Of a stretch of 64,000 bases of DNA, positions 1 to 10,211 are shown piece after piece (the first letter of the stretch is position 1; each line of letters starts with the position of its first letter). Origin of the DNA: DATATJ01 sp963789075 (lineage in GTDB: Bacteria; Acidobacteriota; Vicinamibacteria; Vicinamibacterales; CAVVIG01); contig CAWBJQ010000014.1 in assembly GCA_963789075.1 (NCBI GenBank), positions 682,001-746,000 on the forward strand, read 5' to 3'. The translations under genes and the position numbers were made by a program. The notes beneath the pieces were generated by a model that saw only the letters and a program-made list of their open reading frames with translations, had not been told where the DNA came from and searched no databases.

Positions 1-37
1 GATTTCGTAATGTCAGAGCGACTGGAACGAGGAGCCG

Positions 38-1800
38 ATGACGCAGCGCCACAATCGCAGAGAATTCTTGAGTCTGACCGGCGCCGGCGTCGCTGGCGCG
101 GTCGGCGGGCAATGGCTGGGCGCCGCGCCGGGTGCCGCGGCGCTCGCCGCACAAGCCGCCGCCCCGGCGGTCGCAGCAGCGGTCGACGCGCAGCACGCCG
201 ATCTCGTCGTCTTCAACGCCAAGGTCTATACGGTCGATGCCCGCGCGCCGAGGGCGGAAGCGTTCGCGGTCAAGGCTGGCCGGTTCGTCGCCGTGGGGAG
301 CACCGCAGACGTGAAGGCGCTCGTCGGCAAGGGAACGCAGACGTTCGACGCCAAGCAGATGACGGTCGTGCCCGGGTTCATCGACTGCCACAATCACGCA
401 CCCGGGAATGTGTTGCTCTATGACGTGCTCGTCGGCAATCCGTTCGAGGTCGAGTTCGTGACAATCGCCAGCATCGTCGACAAGCTGCGCGCCAAGGCGC
501 AGAAGACGCCGCCGGGCGGCTGGGTCGAGGGGTTTTTCTTCGACGATACGAAGGTGAAGGACAATCGCCAGCTGAACGTTCACGACCTTGACCAGGTATC
601 GAAAGATCACCCGGTCGCGGTCCATCATCGCGGCGGTCATACGTCGTTCTACAACAGCAAGGCTCTGGAGATGGCCGGCATCAGCAAGGGCACGCCCGAT
701 TCGTCTGGCGGCACCTTCGACAAGGATGCGAACGGTGAGCTCAATGGCCGGGTGACGGATCGTGCGCGCGCCGCGTTCAACAAGGTCGGCACCCGGCCGA
801 CCTTTACCGCCGACCAGACGATGCAGCGCGACCGCGACGGGCTGGCGTACATCTCAAAACAGTTCGTGCGCTATGGCGTGACGAGCGTCCACCACGAAGG
901 GGGCAATCTGTTGGCCCTGCAGCAGGTGCGCGCACACGGCGACCTCCTGCACCGCGTGAGCTACGAGTCCAGCGGAAAAGCAACTGGAAGCGATGATCGA
1001 TGCCGGCATCGAGACCGGTTTCGGCGACGAGTGGATCCAGTTGGGCGCCACCTCCGAGCACACGGTCGACGGGTCGTTCTCCGAGCGCACGATGGCGATC
1101 AGCCAGCCCTACGTCGGTATTTCACCGCCGTACAAAGGCAACGTCACGGAGACGCAGGACGATCTCAACGCGTGGATCGAGCGGGTGCATCGGGCGGGCA
1201 TCCAGGTCAACTGTCACGCCAATGGGGATGTCGCCATCGACATGGTGCTCACGGCGGTGGAGCGGGCGCAGAAGCTGTTTCCGCGAGCCGACGCGCGTCC
1301 CAAGATCACGCATTGCAGCTTGATCAACGACGATCTGGTGCGGCGTATCAAGGCGACCGGCACCGTCCCGGCGATGTTCACCACGTATGCGTACTACAAC
1401 TCCGACAAGTTCCATTTCTACGGCGAAGACCTCATGACGCGATGCATGGCCTATCGCACGTTCCTCGACGCCGGGATTCCGGCGGCGGCAGGCTCGGACT
1501 TCAGTCCGGGACCGTTCGACCCGCTCATGGCCATTCAGGGAATGGTGACGCGCACCGGGTGGAATGGAGAGACCTGGGGAGCCAACCAGCGGATCACCGT
1601 GGAGGAGGCGCTGCGGGTCAACACGATCAACGGCGCCTACGACTCGCATGAGGAAGCGATCAAAGGATCCATCGCGCCGGGCAAACTGGCGGACTTCGTC
1701 GTTCTCGCCGGACGATCCTCACACCGTGGACAAGGAGAAAATCAAGGACATCGAGATCGTCCGCACGGTGGTCGGCGGCTCGACGGTCTACCAGGCGTGA
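38..1800 (+). CDS. TAT-exported amidohydrolase (amidohydrolase_3/YtcJ-like), frameshifted
   Basis: Metal-dependent amidohydrolase, probably periplasmic. The N-terminus has a twin-arginine signal (HNRREFLSLTGAG) followed by an Ala-rich hydrophobic stretch. The first metal-ligand motif, PGFIDCHNH, is near residue 110. The C-terminal half holds the GSDFSPGPFDP segment and the usual ending GSIAPGKLADFVVLA. The reading frame changes twice. Near 970 it moves into the frame that gives QLEAMIDAGIETGF, and at about 1710 into the frame that gives DDPHTVDKEKIK and the stop at 1798-1800. Both changes are explained by one extra base; at 1710 it reads as GCC-G-GAC. GGAG at 31-34 lies just before the ATG. 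The stop directly abuts the next ATG at 1801, so it is probably co-transcribed with the ligase. The substrate cannot be read from the sequence. Confidence 0.8.
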
Positions 1801-3441
1801 ATGACTCCCGTCCCCGTTATATCCGCGGCCGACCTCGGCGTCCCGCGCGTGTTCAATGCGGCGTCGCACTTCATCGATCGCCATGTGCGCGAAGGGCGCA
1901 GCACCTCGATTGCCATCGAGTGCGGCGAGGAGCGCGTGACGTACGCGCAGTTGGCCGAGCGTGTCAACCGCGTGGGGAGCGCCCTGCGAGACACCCTTGA
2001 TGTCCGCCCGGAGGAACGCGTGGTGCTCCTCCTCCTCGATGGCCCGGCGTTCGCGTATGCCTTCTTTGGCGCGATCAAGATCGGGGCGGTCCCGATTCCG
2101 ATCAACACCCTGTGGACAGCGGCTGACTACCGGCACGTCCTGAACGACTCGCGCGCGCGTGTGTTGATCGTCAGCGCAGAGCTCTTGCCGAAGATCGACC
2201 AGATTCCGGCCGCCGAGCGTCTCTCACTTCGCCGCGTCGTCGTCGTCGGACACGCTGAAACAGGCGGCGAGCGCATCGCGTTCGATGATCTGCTCGCGCG
2301 CGGATCCGTCGCGCTCGACCCAGAGCCGACCAGCTGCGACGCGCCCGCATTCTGGCTCTACTCCTCCGGCAGCACCGGCGCGCCCAAGGGCTGCGTCCAT
2401 TTGCACCACGACATGGTGATCTGCGCCGAGCTGTTCGCCAAGGGCGTGGTCGCGATTGGACCCGGCGATCGATGTTTCAGCGTCGCCAAGCTGTTCTTCG
2501 CCTACGGCCTCGGCAACGCGCTGTACTTCCCGCTCGCCGTCGGCGCGACCAGCATTCTGTGGCCGGGTCCGCCGACACCGGCGCACGTGTACGCGATGAT
2601 CGAGCGCCATCGGCCCACGTTGTTGTTCTCGGTGCCGACCGGTTACGGCATGTTGCTCGCGCACGGCCAACCTTCGACAGACGCGGGGCGAACTTCCGGC
2701 GCAGACTTCGATCTGTCCAGCCTTCGACTCGCGGTGTCGGCCGGCGAGGCGCTGCCGGCGTCGCTCTACGATCGCTTCAAGCAACGGTTCGGCGTCGACA
2801 TCATCGACGGCATCGGCTCGACCGAAGTGCTGCACATGTTCATCTCGAATCGGCCCGGCGCGATTCGCCCGGGATCGAGCGGGCTCGTCGTACCGGGCTA
2901 CGAGGCGGCGATTCTCGACGAGGACAAGCGGCCGGTGACGCCCGGCGAGATTGGCAATCTGTGGGTGTCCGGCGATTCGATCTGCGCCGGCTATTGGAAT
3001 CAGCACGAGAAGACGAACGCGACGATCGAAGGCGCCTGGATTCGCACCGGCGACAAGTACACGCAGGACGCCGACGGCTACTACTGGTATGCGGGGCGCA
3101 CGGACGACATGCTGAAGGTCGGGGGATTGTGGGTGAGCCCGATCGAAGTCGAGAACGCACTCGTCGAGCACCCGGCCGTGCAGGCGTGTGGAGTGGTCGG
3201 ACGCCAGGACCACGACACGCTCGTGAAGCCGATGGCATTTGTCGTCGTCAATGCCGGCGTTGAGGCGACCGACGCGCTCAGCGTGGAGCTGCAGCAGTTC
3301 GTCCGAGCCCGGCTCGCCGAGTACAAGCGCCCGCGCTGGGTCGCGTTCGTTCCCGAACTGCCGAAGACGGCGACCGGCAAAGTCCAACGTTTCAGGTTGC
3401 GGACCCTGGCCGCCAACATTTCACCTTCGTCTGCCGTCTAA
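1801..3441 (+). CDS. bclA: Benzoate-CoA ligase
   Basis: Cytoplasmic AMP-forming acyl-CoA ligase that activates benzoate with ATP and CoA. The chain is intact at 546 residues, typical of benzoate-CoA ligases (about 520-550). The family-typical FNAASHFIDRHV occurs near residue 18. The P-loop-like YSSGSTGAPKG is near residue 185, the hinge region YAGRTDDMLKVGG near 430, and the catalytic lysine segment PKTATGKVQRF near 522. The ATG follows the preceding stop without a gap. With boxB and boxC 3-7 kb downstream, the context supports benzoate rather than another aryl acid, but the exact aryl substrate is inferred. A 4-hydroxybenzoate- or 2-aminobenzoate-CoA ligase is the main alternative. Confidence 0.86.
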   Translation: MTPVPVISAADLGVPRVFNAASHFIDRHVREGRSTSIAIECGEERVTYAQLAERVNRVGSALRDTLDVRPEERVVLLLLDGPAFAYAFFGAIKIGAVPIPINTLWTAADYRHVLNDSRARVLIVSAELLPKIDQIPAAERLSLRRVVVVGHAETGGERIAFDDLLARGSVALDPEPTSCDAPAFWLYSSGSTGAPKGCVHLHHDMVICAELFAKGVVAIGPGDRCFSVAKLFFAYGLGNALYFPLAVGATSILWPGPPTPAHVYAMIERHRPTLLFSVPTGYGMLLAHGQPSTDAGRTSGADFDLSSLRLAVSAGEALPASLYDRFKQRFGVDIIDGIGSTEVLHMFISNRPGAIRPGSSGLVVPGYEAAILDEDKRPVTPGEIGNLWVSGDSICAGYWNQHEKTNATIEGAWIRTGDKYTQDADGYYWYAGRTDDMLKVGGLWVSPIEVENALVEHPAVQACGVVGRQDHDTLVKPMAFVVVNAGVEATDALSVELQQFVRARLAEYKRPRWVAFVPELPKTATGKVQRFRLRTLAANISPSSAV

Positions 3442-3459
3442 CATCAGAATTAAGCTCCA

Positions 3460-3494
3460 CCACGGAGGTCACGGAACCTTCGTGTCCACCGTGG
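3460..3494. repeat. Inverted CACGGAG-type intergenic repeat
   Basis: The gap between the ligase and the permease contains CCACGGAGGTCACGGA followed closely by TTCGTGTCCACCGTGG, an imperfect inverted pair. It belongs to the NNCACGRAG word family also seen near 6.1, 10.9, 11.9, 28.8 and 30.9 kb. It could act as a terminator for the upstream gene, but there is no T-run. Confidence 0.6.
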
Positions 3495-3547
3495 TAGGTA
3501 GTTTTCGGCGTTTTTGGCAATGCGTTCTAAGTCGCCGGAGGTATCGC

Positions 3548-6037
3548 ATGCACGGTCTCGACATGCTGGTCCGCGACGTCCGATACGCTGTTCGCGTCCT
3601 CAGGAAAAGTCCTCTCTTCGCCCTCACGGCCATCGTCACGCTGGGACTCTGTATCGGGGCGAACACGGCGATCTACACCGTCGTGGATCGCGTACTGCTC
3701 CGGCCGCTGCCGTATCCGCAGCCCGATCGGCTGGCGATGGTCGTCCGGCATTATGAAGGCGCCGGCGTTAGCGAAGACGATGTGTCGCAGGCGGGCGTGA
3801 CGTGGGTCGCACTGCAGGAAGGGGCGGCGGGGAAGCTGGATTTCGCGGCGACCGCTGGCGGCGCGCAGGGCGTCAACTTCGTCGCCGGCGAGCACGCCGA
3901 ATATGTGCAGCAGCAGAGGGTGTCCGCCGGCTATTTCCGTGTGCTCGGCGTTCATCCGGAAGCCGGACGCGAGCTCAGCGCCGACGAAGATCGCGTGGAC
4001 GGGCCCAAGGCCGCAGTCTTGAGCCATGCATTCTGGGTTCATGCGTTCAATGCCGACCCTGCCGCCATCGGCCGGCGTCTCACCGTTCGCGGCGAGCCCT
4101 ACACGATCGTCGGCGTCATGCCCTCGTCATTTCGGCCGGTGGAGCCGGTCGATCTCTGGACGCCACTGAGGCCGTCGCCCGTTGGCGAAGGCGGTGGCGA
4201 GAACTACGGGATCATCGCGCGGCTGAGGGACGGCGTCAGCTGGCCCCAAGCCGATGCAGCCATTGCATCGGCGACCGCGCAAGTGGTGCGCGACCGATAT
4301 AGCCGGGACCGCACCGGTAAAAGCGATATTCGCCTCCGCGTCGTGCCGCTGCAGGCCGGACAGGCGAACCAGGTGCGCGAGCCGTTGATGATCCTCTGGG
4401 CGGCGGTCGGCGTCGTGCTGTTGATCGGCTGCGTGAATATCGCGGGCCTGCTGTTGGCGCGCAGCGCCACGCGCGCGCCGGAGATCGCGACGCGCATCGC
4501 CCTGGGCGGCGGACGCGCAGCGATCGTGCGCCAACTGTTGACCGAGAGCGTCCTGCTCGCGGCGTGCGGCGGGGTGCTTGGCCTTGCGATCGGGTACGCG
4601 GGCATTCAGCTCTCTACCGCGCTGCTCGAACATGCGATCGGCGTGGGCGGCAACGTAGCGGTCGATGGCGTGGGCGGCTTTGTCGCGCTCGATGCGCGAG
4701 TGCTGACGGTCACCGGCGCGGCCGCGCTGCTGACCAGTGTCGTGTTCGGCCTGCTGCCGGCGCTGCAGGCGAGCCGCGTGAACCTGCGTCAGACGCTGGT
4801 GGAATCGGGCAGCCCGTCGATGGCCGGCGGCGCGCGCAGCTGGCCGCGCCGCGCCATGGTGGCGTTGGAAGTGGCACTCGGCGTCGTGCTGCTCGTCGGC
4901 GCCGGTCTGCTGATTCGGACGCTCGATCATCTGGCCGGGCAGCGCCCGGGATTCGACGCTGCGCACGTGATGACGGCGACGCTGTCGCTGCAGGACGCGC
5001 GCTATCAGTCCGCGGACACGGTGAACCGACTGTTCGATCGGAGCCTCGCGACGATGCGCGAGCTGCCCGGCGTCGAGAAGGCGGCGATCTGTTTGTCGCT
5101 GCCGTACGAACGCGCGTTGAACATCGGTGGGCGCTGGGCGAGCGCGAAGCCGGGCGCGCCGGCACTGCGCCTCATGAACCTGACCTACGTCGCAGGTCCG
5201 TACTTCGAGACGCTGCGCATTCCGCTGGTACGCGGCCGATATCTGGAGGAGTCGGACAACGCGGCGTCCGCTCCCGTGATCGTCGTCAACCAGACCTTCG
5301 TGCGCATCAACTCACCAGACGAGGATCCGATCGGCCGCGAGATCGTGTCGAGCGGCGCGCCTCGGCGCATCGTCGGCGTCGTTGGAGATATCCAGCAGAA
5401 GGCGGGCTTCGGCAACTACGGTCCGGTGTCGGCGATGCCGGCCACGTATGTTCCCGCATCGCAGGCGGGCGATGCGCTGTTCAAGCTGGTGCACACGTGG
5501 TTCTCTCCGAGTTGGTTCGTGCGCCTGACCACGCCGCAGCCAGGCATCGTGCAGGAGATGCGGAAGGCGATGCAGGCCGCCGATCCGTTGCTGCCGTTCT
5601 CGAAGTTCCGCACGTTCGACGAGCTGCGCAGCGAGGCGGTCGCGACGCAGCAGGCGCAGGCGGCGCTGCTCGGCACGCTCGCCGGTCTCGCGCTGCTGCT
5701 GGCGGCGGTCGGTCTCTATGGGCTGGTGGCGAGCTCGGTGGCGGAGCGCACGCGCGAGCTGGGCATCCGCATGGCGCTCGGCGCGAGCACGTGGCGCGCC
5801 GTCAGCGTCGCTGCGGCACCCGGGTTGATCCTCGGTGCAATCGGGGTGGCCGCCGGACTCGCCGCGGGCCGATTCGGTGCGAATCTTCTGCGGCACCTGG
5901 TATGTGGCGTGTCAGTCGGCGATCCGATCACGTTCGCAACGGCGGGCGTCACCGTGCTGGTCGTCGCGCTGGTCGCCTCGCTCGTGCCGGCGCTGCGCAT
6001 CGTGCGGCTGAATCCGATCAACGCGCTGCGGATGTAA
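3548..6037 (+). CDS. FtsX/MacB-type ABC transporter permease (acidobacterial ADOP-like)
   Basis: Inner-membrane permease of 829 residues with two MacB-type periplasmic core plus FtsX units in one chain. The start MHGLDMLVRDVRYAVRVLRKSP, split here only by reading, leads into a first hydrophobic helix near residues 22-40 (ALTAIVTLGLCIGA). Further membrane segments lie near 285-305 (ILWAAVGVVLLIGCVNIAG), at 330-360, 390-410 and 435-460, and there is a C-terminal triplet near 700-825. It ends in the typical LRIVRLNPINALRM. GGAGG at 3537-3541 sets this start over upstream in-frame codons. No ATPase partner is adjacent, which is common for this lineage-expanded family. The function is not assignable; it is probably a bystander in the benzoate cluster. 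Confidence 0.85.
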   Translation: MHGLDMLVRDVRYAVRVLRKSPLFALTAIVTLGLCIGANTAIYTVVDRVLLRPLPYPQPDRLAMVVRHYEGAGVSEDDVSQAGVTWVALQEGAAGKLDFAATAGGAQGVNFVAGEHAEYVQQQRVSAGYFRVLGVHPEAGRELSADEDRVDGPKAAVLSHAFWVHAFNADPAAIGRRLTVRGEPYTIVGVMPSSFRPVEPVDLWTPLRPSPVGEGGGENYGIIARLRDGVSWPQADAAIASATAQVVRDRYSRDRTGKSDIRLRVVPLQAGQANQVREPLMILWAAVGVVLLIGCVNIAGLLLARSATRAPEIATRIALGGGRAAIVRQLLTESVLLAACGGVLGLAIGYAGIQLSTALLEHAIGVGGNVAVDGVGGFVALDARVLTVTGAAALLTSVVFGLLPALQASRVNLRQTLVESGSPSMAGGARSWPRRAMVALEVALGVVLLVGAGLLIRTLDHLAGQRPGFDAAHVMTATLSLQDARYQSADTVNRLFDRSLATMRELPGVEKAAICLSLPYERALNIGGRWASAKPGAPALRLMNLTYVAGPYFETLRIPLVRGRYLEESDNAASAPVIVVNQTFVRINSPDEDPIGREIVSSGAPRRIVGVVGDIQQKAGFGNYGPVSAMPATYVPASQAGDALFKLVHTWFSPSWFVRLTTPQPGIVQEMRKAMQAADPLLPFSKFRTFDELRSEAVATQQAQAALLGTLAGLALLLAAVGLYGLVASSVAERTRELGIRMALGASTWRAVSVAAAPGLILGAIGVAAGLAAGRFGANLLRHLVCGVSVGDPITFATAGVTVLVVALVASLVPALRIVRLNPINALRM

Positions 6038-6059
6038 TGTTTTGTTCTAACGCTTTTCT

Positions 6060-6138
6060 CACGAAGAACGGAGGATACGAAGAACACGGAGATGTTTTTG
6101 GTACGGTGGTGTTTCACGCTCTCCGTTTCTTCGTGATG
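6060..6138. repeat. Inverted NNCACGRAG word array
   Basis: The left half has CACGAAGAACGGAGGATACG and further ACACGGAG words (6060-6093). The right half (about 6112-6138) has CTCCGTTTCTTCGTGATGA. The two halves are imperfect reverse complements around a spacer of about 20 nt. The array lies between the convergent permease and TetR genes and may terminate both. Confidence 0.6.
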
Positions 6139-6154
6139 AAAGAGACGGCGCGCG

Positions 6155-6824
6155 TTACGCGTGCTTTAGCCCGGCGATCAGATAATCCGCGAAGCGGTCG
6201 GCAATCTGCTGTGATGTTGACGGCCCGGCCGGATTGAACCAGCGCGGAATCCAGTTCACCGCGCCGAGGATGGCGAACGACAGCAGCTTCGCGTCGCTGG
6301 CGGCGAACAGACCCGACGCGATTCCCTGCTCGACAATCTGCCGCATGCCGCGATCGAATCGATCGCGGCGCACGATCACCGCCTTCAAGTGCGCGGGCGA
6401 GAGCGCCTCGAGGTCGAGAAAGAGCGCCGTGCCGTGCAGCTCGTCGAGAATCGTGTGGACGAAGGCCACGATGAGCTGCCGCAGCTTCTGATCGGGCGGT
6501 CGCCTCGGCCTTTTCGATCTCCGCCAGGAGCTCCATGAGGCGATCGAGCGAGTACTGGTGGCAGGCAAACAGAATTTCTTCCTTGTTCTTGAAGTAGTAG
6601 TAGAGGTTCCCCTTCTTCATGTGAAGCGCGGCGGCAATCTGCTCGACCGTTGCGCCGTGATAGCCGAGCCGCCGGAACGCGGCGGCGGCGCTCTTCAGAA
6701 TGTCGACGCGGGTGGACGCGTGAGGATCGGCGTTGCGCGGACGCCGGGCGCGGCGGCGCACGCGCGTCTGGTGCCGCGGACCGGCGGCCGCGGCTGAGAG
6801 CGAGGTTGACTCCCGTGTTCCCAT
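6155..6824 (-). CDS. TetR/AcrR-family regulator (frameshifted)
   Basis: DNA-binding repressor of about 222 residues, divergent from boxC. The N-terminal helix-turn-helix is clear: DILKSAAAAFRRLGYHGATV followed by IAAALHMKKGNLYYYFKNKEEIL near residues 40-85. The C-terminal ligand domain (LRQLIVAFVHTILDELHG to the end LIAGLKHA) is in another frame. The break near 6505 fits one extra base in ACC-G-CCC. I chose the ATG at 6824; an upstream in-frame start at 6863 would place the operator palindrome inside the gene. It probably represses itself and the box genes and responds to an aromatic CoA ester; this is inferred from position. Similar helix patterns occur in FadR/PaaR-like acyl-CoA-responsive TetR proteins. 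Confidence 0.85.
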
Positions 6825-6838
6825 CGTCTTAAAGTAGT

Positions 6839-6854
6839 TTGAACGCGCGTTCAA
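6839..6854. promoter_or_regulatory. 16-bp perfect palindrome, likely TetR operator
   Basis: TTGAACGCGCGTTCAA is a perfect inverted repeat of two 8-nt arms. It lies 14 bp upstream of the TetR start and 13 bp upstream of the boxC start. Its size and position fit the operator of the adjacent TetR protein, acting on both divergent promoters. Confidence 0.75.
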
Positions 6855-6867
6855 TTTCAACAACGAT

Positions 6868-8521
6868 ATGGCCCACGCTGCGAACCCGACCGTCGCCTTC
6901 GAGACCGACCCGGCGCACTACCGCCACTGGACGCTCGCCTTCGATGGCCCGATTGCGACGCTGTCGATGAACGTCAGCGAAGACGCCGGGCTGTCGCCCG
7001 ACTACAAGCTGAAGCTGAACTCGTACGATCTCGGCGTGGACGTCGAGCTCGCCGACGCGATTCAGCGCCTCCGCTTCGAGCATCCCGAAGTCAAAACGGT
7101 GATCGTCACGTCGCTGAAGGAGCGGATCTTCTGCGCGGGCGCGAACATCATGATGCTGCGCGGGTCGACGCACAACTGGAAGGTGAATTTCTGCAAGTTC
7201 ACCAACGAAACGCGCCTCGGCATGGAGGACGCGAGCGCCAACTCTGGGCTGAAATTCCTCGCGGCGTTGAACGGCATCTGCGCCGGCGGCGGCTACGAGC
7301 TCGCGCTCGCCTGCGACGATATCGTGCTCGTCGACGACGGGAATTCCGCCGTCAGTCTGCCGGAGGCGCCGCTGCTCGCCGTGCTGCCCGGCACCGGCGG
7401 CCTCACGCGCGTCGTCGACAAGCGTCATGTGCGCCGCGATCTCGCCGATTTTTTCAGCACGCTGGTCGAGGGCATCAAGGGCAAGCGCGCCGTCGAGTGG
7501 CGGTTCGTCGATGCGGTGTATCCGACGAGCCAGTTCAAGGCCGCCGTGCAGACAGCGCGCGCACGAGCTCGCGGCCACCTCCGATCGGCCTGGCACCGGT
7601 CCTGGCATCACGCTGAACCCGCTGAACCCGACGGTCACCGACTCGGCGATCACGTACTCGGCCGTGTCGGTCGTGATCAACCGCGAAAAGCGCACGGCCG
7701 AGCTGACCGTGCACGCGCCGACCGATCCACAGCCGACCACGCCGGCGGAGATCCTGAAGGCGGGCGATCAGTTCTGGCCGCTGCGCGCGTTTCGCGAGCT
7801 CGACGACGTGTTGCTCCGCCTTCGCGTCGACGAACCGGAAATCGGCACCATCGTCGTCCGCACCGAAGGCGATCGCGAGGCGGTGCTCGCCGTGGACAAG
7901 ACGCTCGCGGCGCACCAGTCGGACTGGCTCGTGCGCGAGATCATTCACTTCATGAAGCGAACGCTGAAGCGGCTCGATCTGACCGCGCGGACGTTCTTTG
8001 CGTTCATCGAGCCGGGGTCGGCGTTTGCCGGATCACTGCTGGAGCTCGCGCTCGCCGCCGATCGCTCCTACATGCTGCACGACGACAACGAGGAGAACGT
8101 GATCGCGCTGTCCGCGATGAACGGCGGCCTGCTGCCGATGAGCAACGGCCTCACGCGCTTGCAGACGCGCTTCCTCGGCGAGCCCGACAAGCCGGCGAGA
8201 CTGCTTGCGCACGACGGTCCGTTCAACGCGGCGGAAGCTGAGGAGGCGGGGCTCGTGACCTTCGCGCCAGACGAGATCGACTGGGACGACGAAGTGCGCG
8301 TCGCCGTCGAAGCGCGCGCGGCGTTCTCGCCAGACGCGATGACCGGCCTGGAGGCGAACCTTCGCTTCGCGGGGCCGGAGACGATGGAAACGAAGATCTT
8401 CGGCCGGCTGACGGCGTGGCAGAACTGGATCTTTCAGCGGCCGAACGCGGTCGGCGAAAAAGGCGCGCTGCAGGTGTACGGGCAGCAGGGCAGGCCGGAG
8501 TTCGATTGGAAGCGGACGTAA
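6868..8521 (+). CDS. boxC: 2,3-epoxybenzoyl-CoA dihydrolase (BoxC)
   Basis: Cleaves the ring of 2,3-epoxybenzoyl-CoA, releasing formate and 3,4-dehydroadipyl-CoA semialdehyde. It is a long crotonase-family protein of about 550 residues, as BoxC should be. It has two crotonase-like halves: RIFCAGANIMML near residue 88 and ICAGGGYELALACDD near 138, then a second half with FAFIEPGSAFAGSLLELALA and LPMSNGLTRLQTRFLG. It ends QQGRPEFDWKRT. One frame change near 7550 is explained by one extra base between GTGCAGAC and GCGCGCGCAC; read through, it gives VQTRAHELAATSDRPG. It is divergent from tetR, with the operator immediately upstream, and is followed by boxB. Confidence 0.9.
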
Positions 8522-8678
8522 TGACTGAGGTGCAGATTCCAGAGGACATCAGAGGTCACATAGGAAGAGCTTCGCAATCTGGAAGGTGCCGTACATGATT
8601 TGAGATCGACGCGATGATCTGACCCGACGAGTCAATCTGACAGTCTGTGAACTCTGAGTCTAGCAATACAAGGACCAC
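8522..8678 (+). other. boxC-boxB intergenic gap
   Basis: 157 nt without a credible gene. It contains short degenerate CAGAG/CTCTGA words on both strands (AGAGGACATCAGAGGTCA, then TGTGAACTCTGAGTC), resembling the inverted word arrays elsewhere. No convincing promoter or terminator was seen, so boxB is probably read from the boxC transcript. Confidence 0.4.
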
Positions 8679-10098
8679 ATGATCTCCGCCGAGAAAATCC
8701 CCAACAACGTCAACCTCTCGAGCAACAAGCGCCTGCAACGCGCGCTCGAGCACTGGCAGCCGAAGTACATCCAGTGGTGGAAGGACATGGGCCCGCAGGG
8801 CTTCCAGGAATACCACCAGGTGTACGTCCGCACCGCGATCAGCGTGGATCCCGAGGGGTGGGCGCATTTCGAGTACGTGAAGCTGCCTGAATATCGCTGG
8901 GGGATCTTTCTGGCCGATCCCGTGCGCGATCGCACGGATCGGATTCGGCGATTTCTTCGGGCAGCCGGTCTGGCAGGAAGTGCCGGGCGAGTTCCGCAAC
9001 CAGCTGCGGCGGCTGATCGTCACGCAGGGCGACACCGAGCCGGCCAGCGTCGAGCAGCAGCGGCTGCTCGGCCAGCGCTGCCCGAGCCTCTACGATCTGC
9101 GGAATCTGTTTCAGGTGAACGTCGAGGAAGGGCGCCATCTGTGGGCGATGGTGTACATGCTGCACTCGTACTTCGGCCGCGACGGCCGCGACGAGGCGGA
9201 GGAGCTGCTCGAGCGCCAGAGCGGGAACCGCGACAAGCCGAGGATTCTCGAGGCCTTCAACGAGCCGATCGACAACTGGCTCGACTTCTTCATGTTCACG
9301 ATGTTCACCGATCGCGACGGCAAGTCCCAGTTGATGTCGTTGTCGGAGAGCTCGCTCGATCCGTTGTCGCGCACGACGCGGTTCATGCTGACCGAAGAGG
9401 CGCATCACATGTTCGTCGGCGAGACCGGCGTGGCGCGCATCCTCGAGCGCACGTGTCAGCTGATGAAGGAGGCGGGCTTCTCGGAAGACGTGCGGAAGCT
9501 CGGCGGGATCGATATCCCGACGATCCAGAAGCATCTGAATCAGTGGTTCAGCCTGAGCCTCGACCTGCACGGCAGCGAGGTGTCGAGCAACGCGGCGTCG
9601 TATTTCGCCAACGGCCTGAAGGGGCGCGCGAAAGAGGAGACCTACGACGAGCACGTCGTGAAGGACGCCGTCTACAACATGGAATTCTTCGAGGGCGGCC
9701 GGACGGTGCCGAAGGACGTGCTGATGCGCAACGCGATGAACGAGGTGCTGCGCGACTGGTACGTCGGCGACTGTGCGGCGGGCGTCGAGCGCTGGAATCG
9801 GATTCTGGACCGCTACGGCATGTCCGAGCGGCTGCGTCTGCCGGATCGCAAGTTCAATCGCGGCATCGGCATGTACACGGGCTTCCATTTCGATCCGAAC
9901 GGCGTGCCGCTGTCGAACGAGGAGTGGGAGCGCCGCAAATACGAATGGCTGCCGTCGGCGGCCGACAGCGAGTACCTGCTGAGCATCATGGCGTCGCCGG
10001 TGTACGAGGTGGGCAAGTTCGCCAACTACATCGCGCCGCCGCGCCGCGGCGTCAATCAGCAGCCGATTGATTTCGAGTACGTAAGAACTGAACAATAG
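8679..10098 (+). CDS. boxB: Benzoyl-CoA 2,3-epoxidase (BoxB)
   Basis: Diiron oxygenase component that epoxidises benzoyl-CoA with O2 and electrons from a reductase, normally BoxA. It is about 472 residues, the family length. Ligand motifs for a class I diiron centre are visible: VNVEEGRHLWAMVYML near residue 150 and LTEEAHHMFVG near 240, giving the E/ExxH pairs. The N-terminus ISAEKIPNNVNLSSNKRLQR and the segment IVTQGDTEPASVEQQR are characteristic of BoxB. One frame change near 8936 reads as an extra G (ACG-G-ATC); removing it gives DRTIGFGDFFGQPVWQEVPG. It lies 157 nt after boxC. No boxA is in the window. Confidence 0.92.
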
Positions 10099-10101
10099 CA
10101 G

Positions 10102-10202
10102 TTGGTGAATCTGGTCGAGTCTGGTGAATTGGGTCATTTATCAATCGATTCACAATACACCGAATAAATAACCAGATTAACCCAATGACCAAATCACCAA
10201 TT
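10102..10202. repeat. Inverted TGGTGAATC word array
   Basis: A relatively AT-rich gap. The left half repeats TGGTGAATC, TGGTCGAGTC and TGGTGAATTGGGTCA. The right half has ACCAGATT, AACCCAATGACC and AAATCACCAA, the same words on the other strand, about 25 nt later. It can fold into a long imperfect hairpin downstream of boxB. It has the same architecture as the CACGRAG arrays but a different word. Confidence 0.6.
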
Positions 10203-10211
10203 ATGTAGACT

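Noticed and set aside
3239..3547. Upstream extension of the ABC permease open frame into the ligase gene
   Set aside because: The extension is out of frame with the ligase and non-conserved; GGAGG at 3537 and the family-typical N-terminus support ATG 3548.
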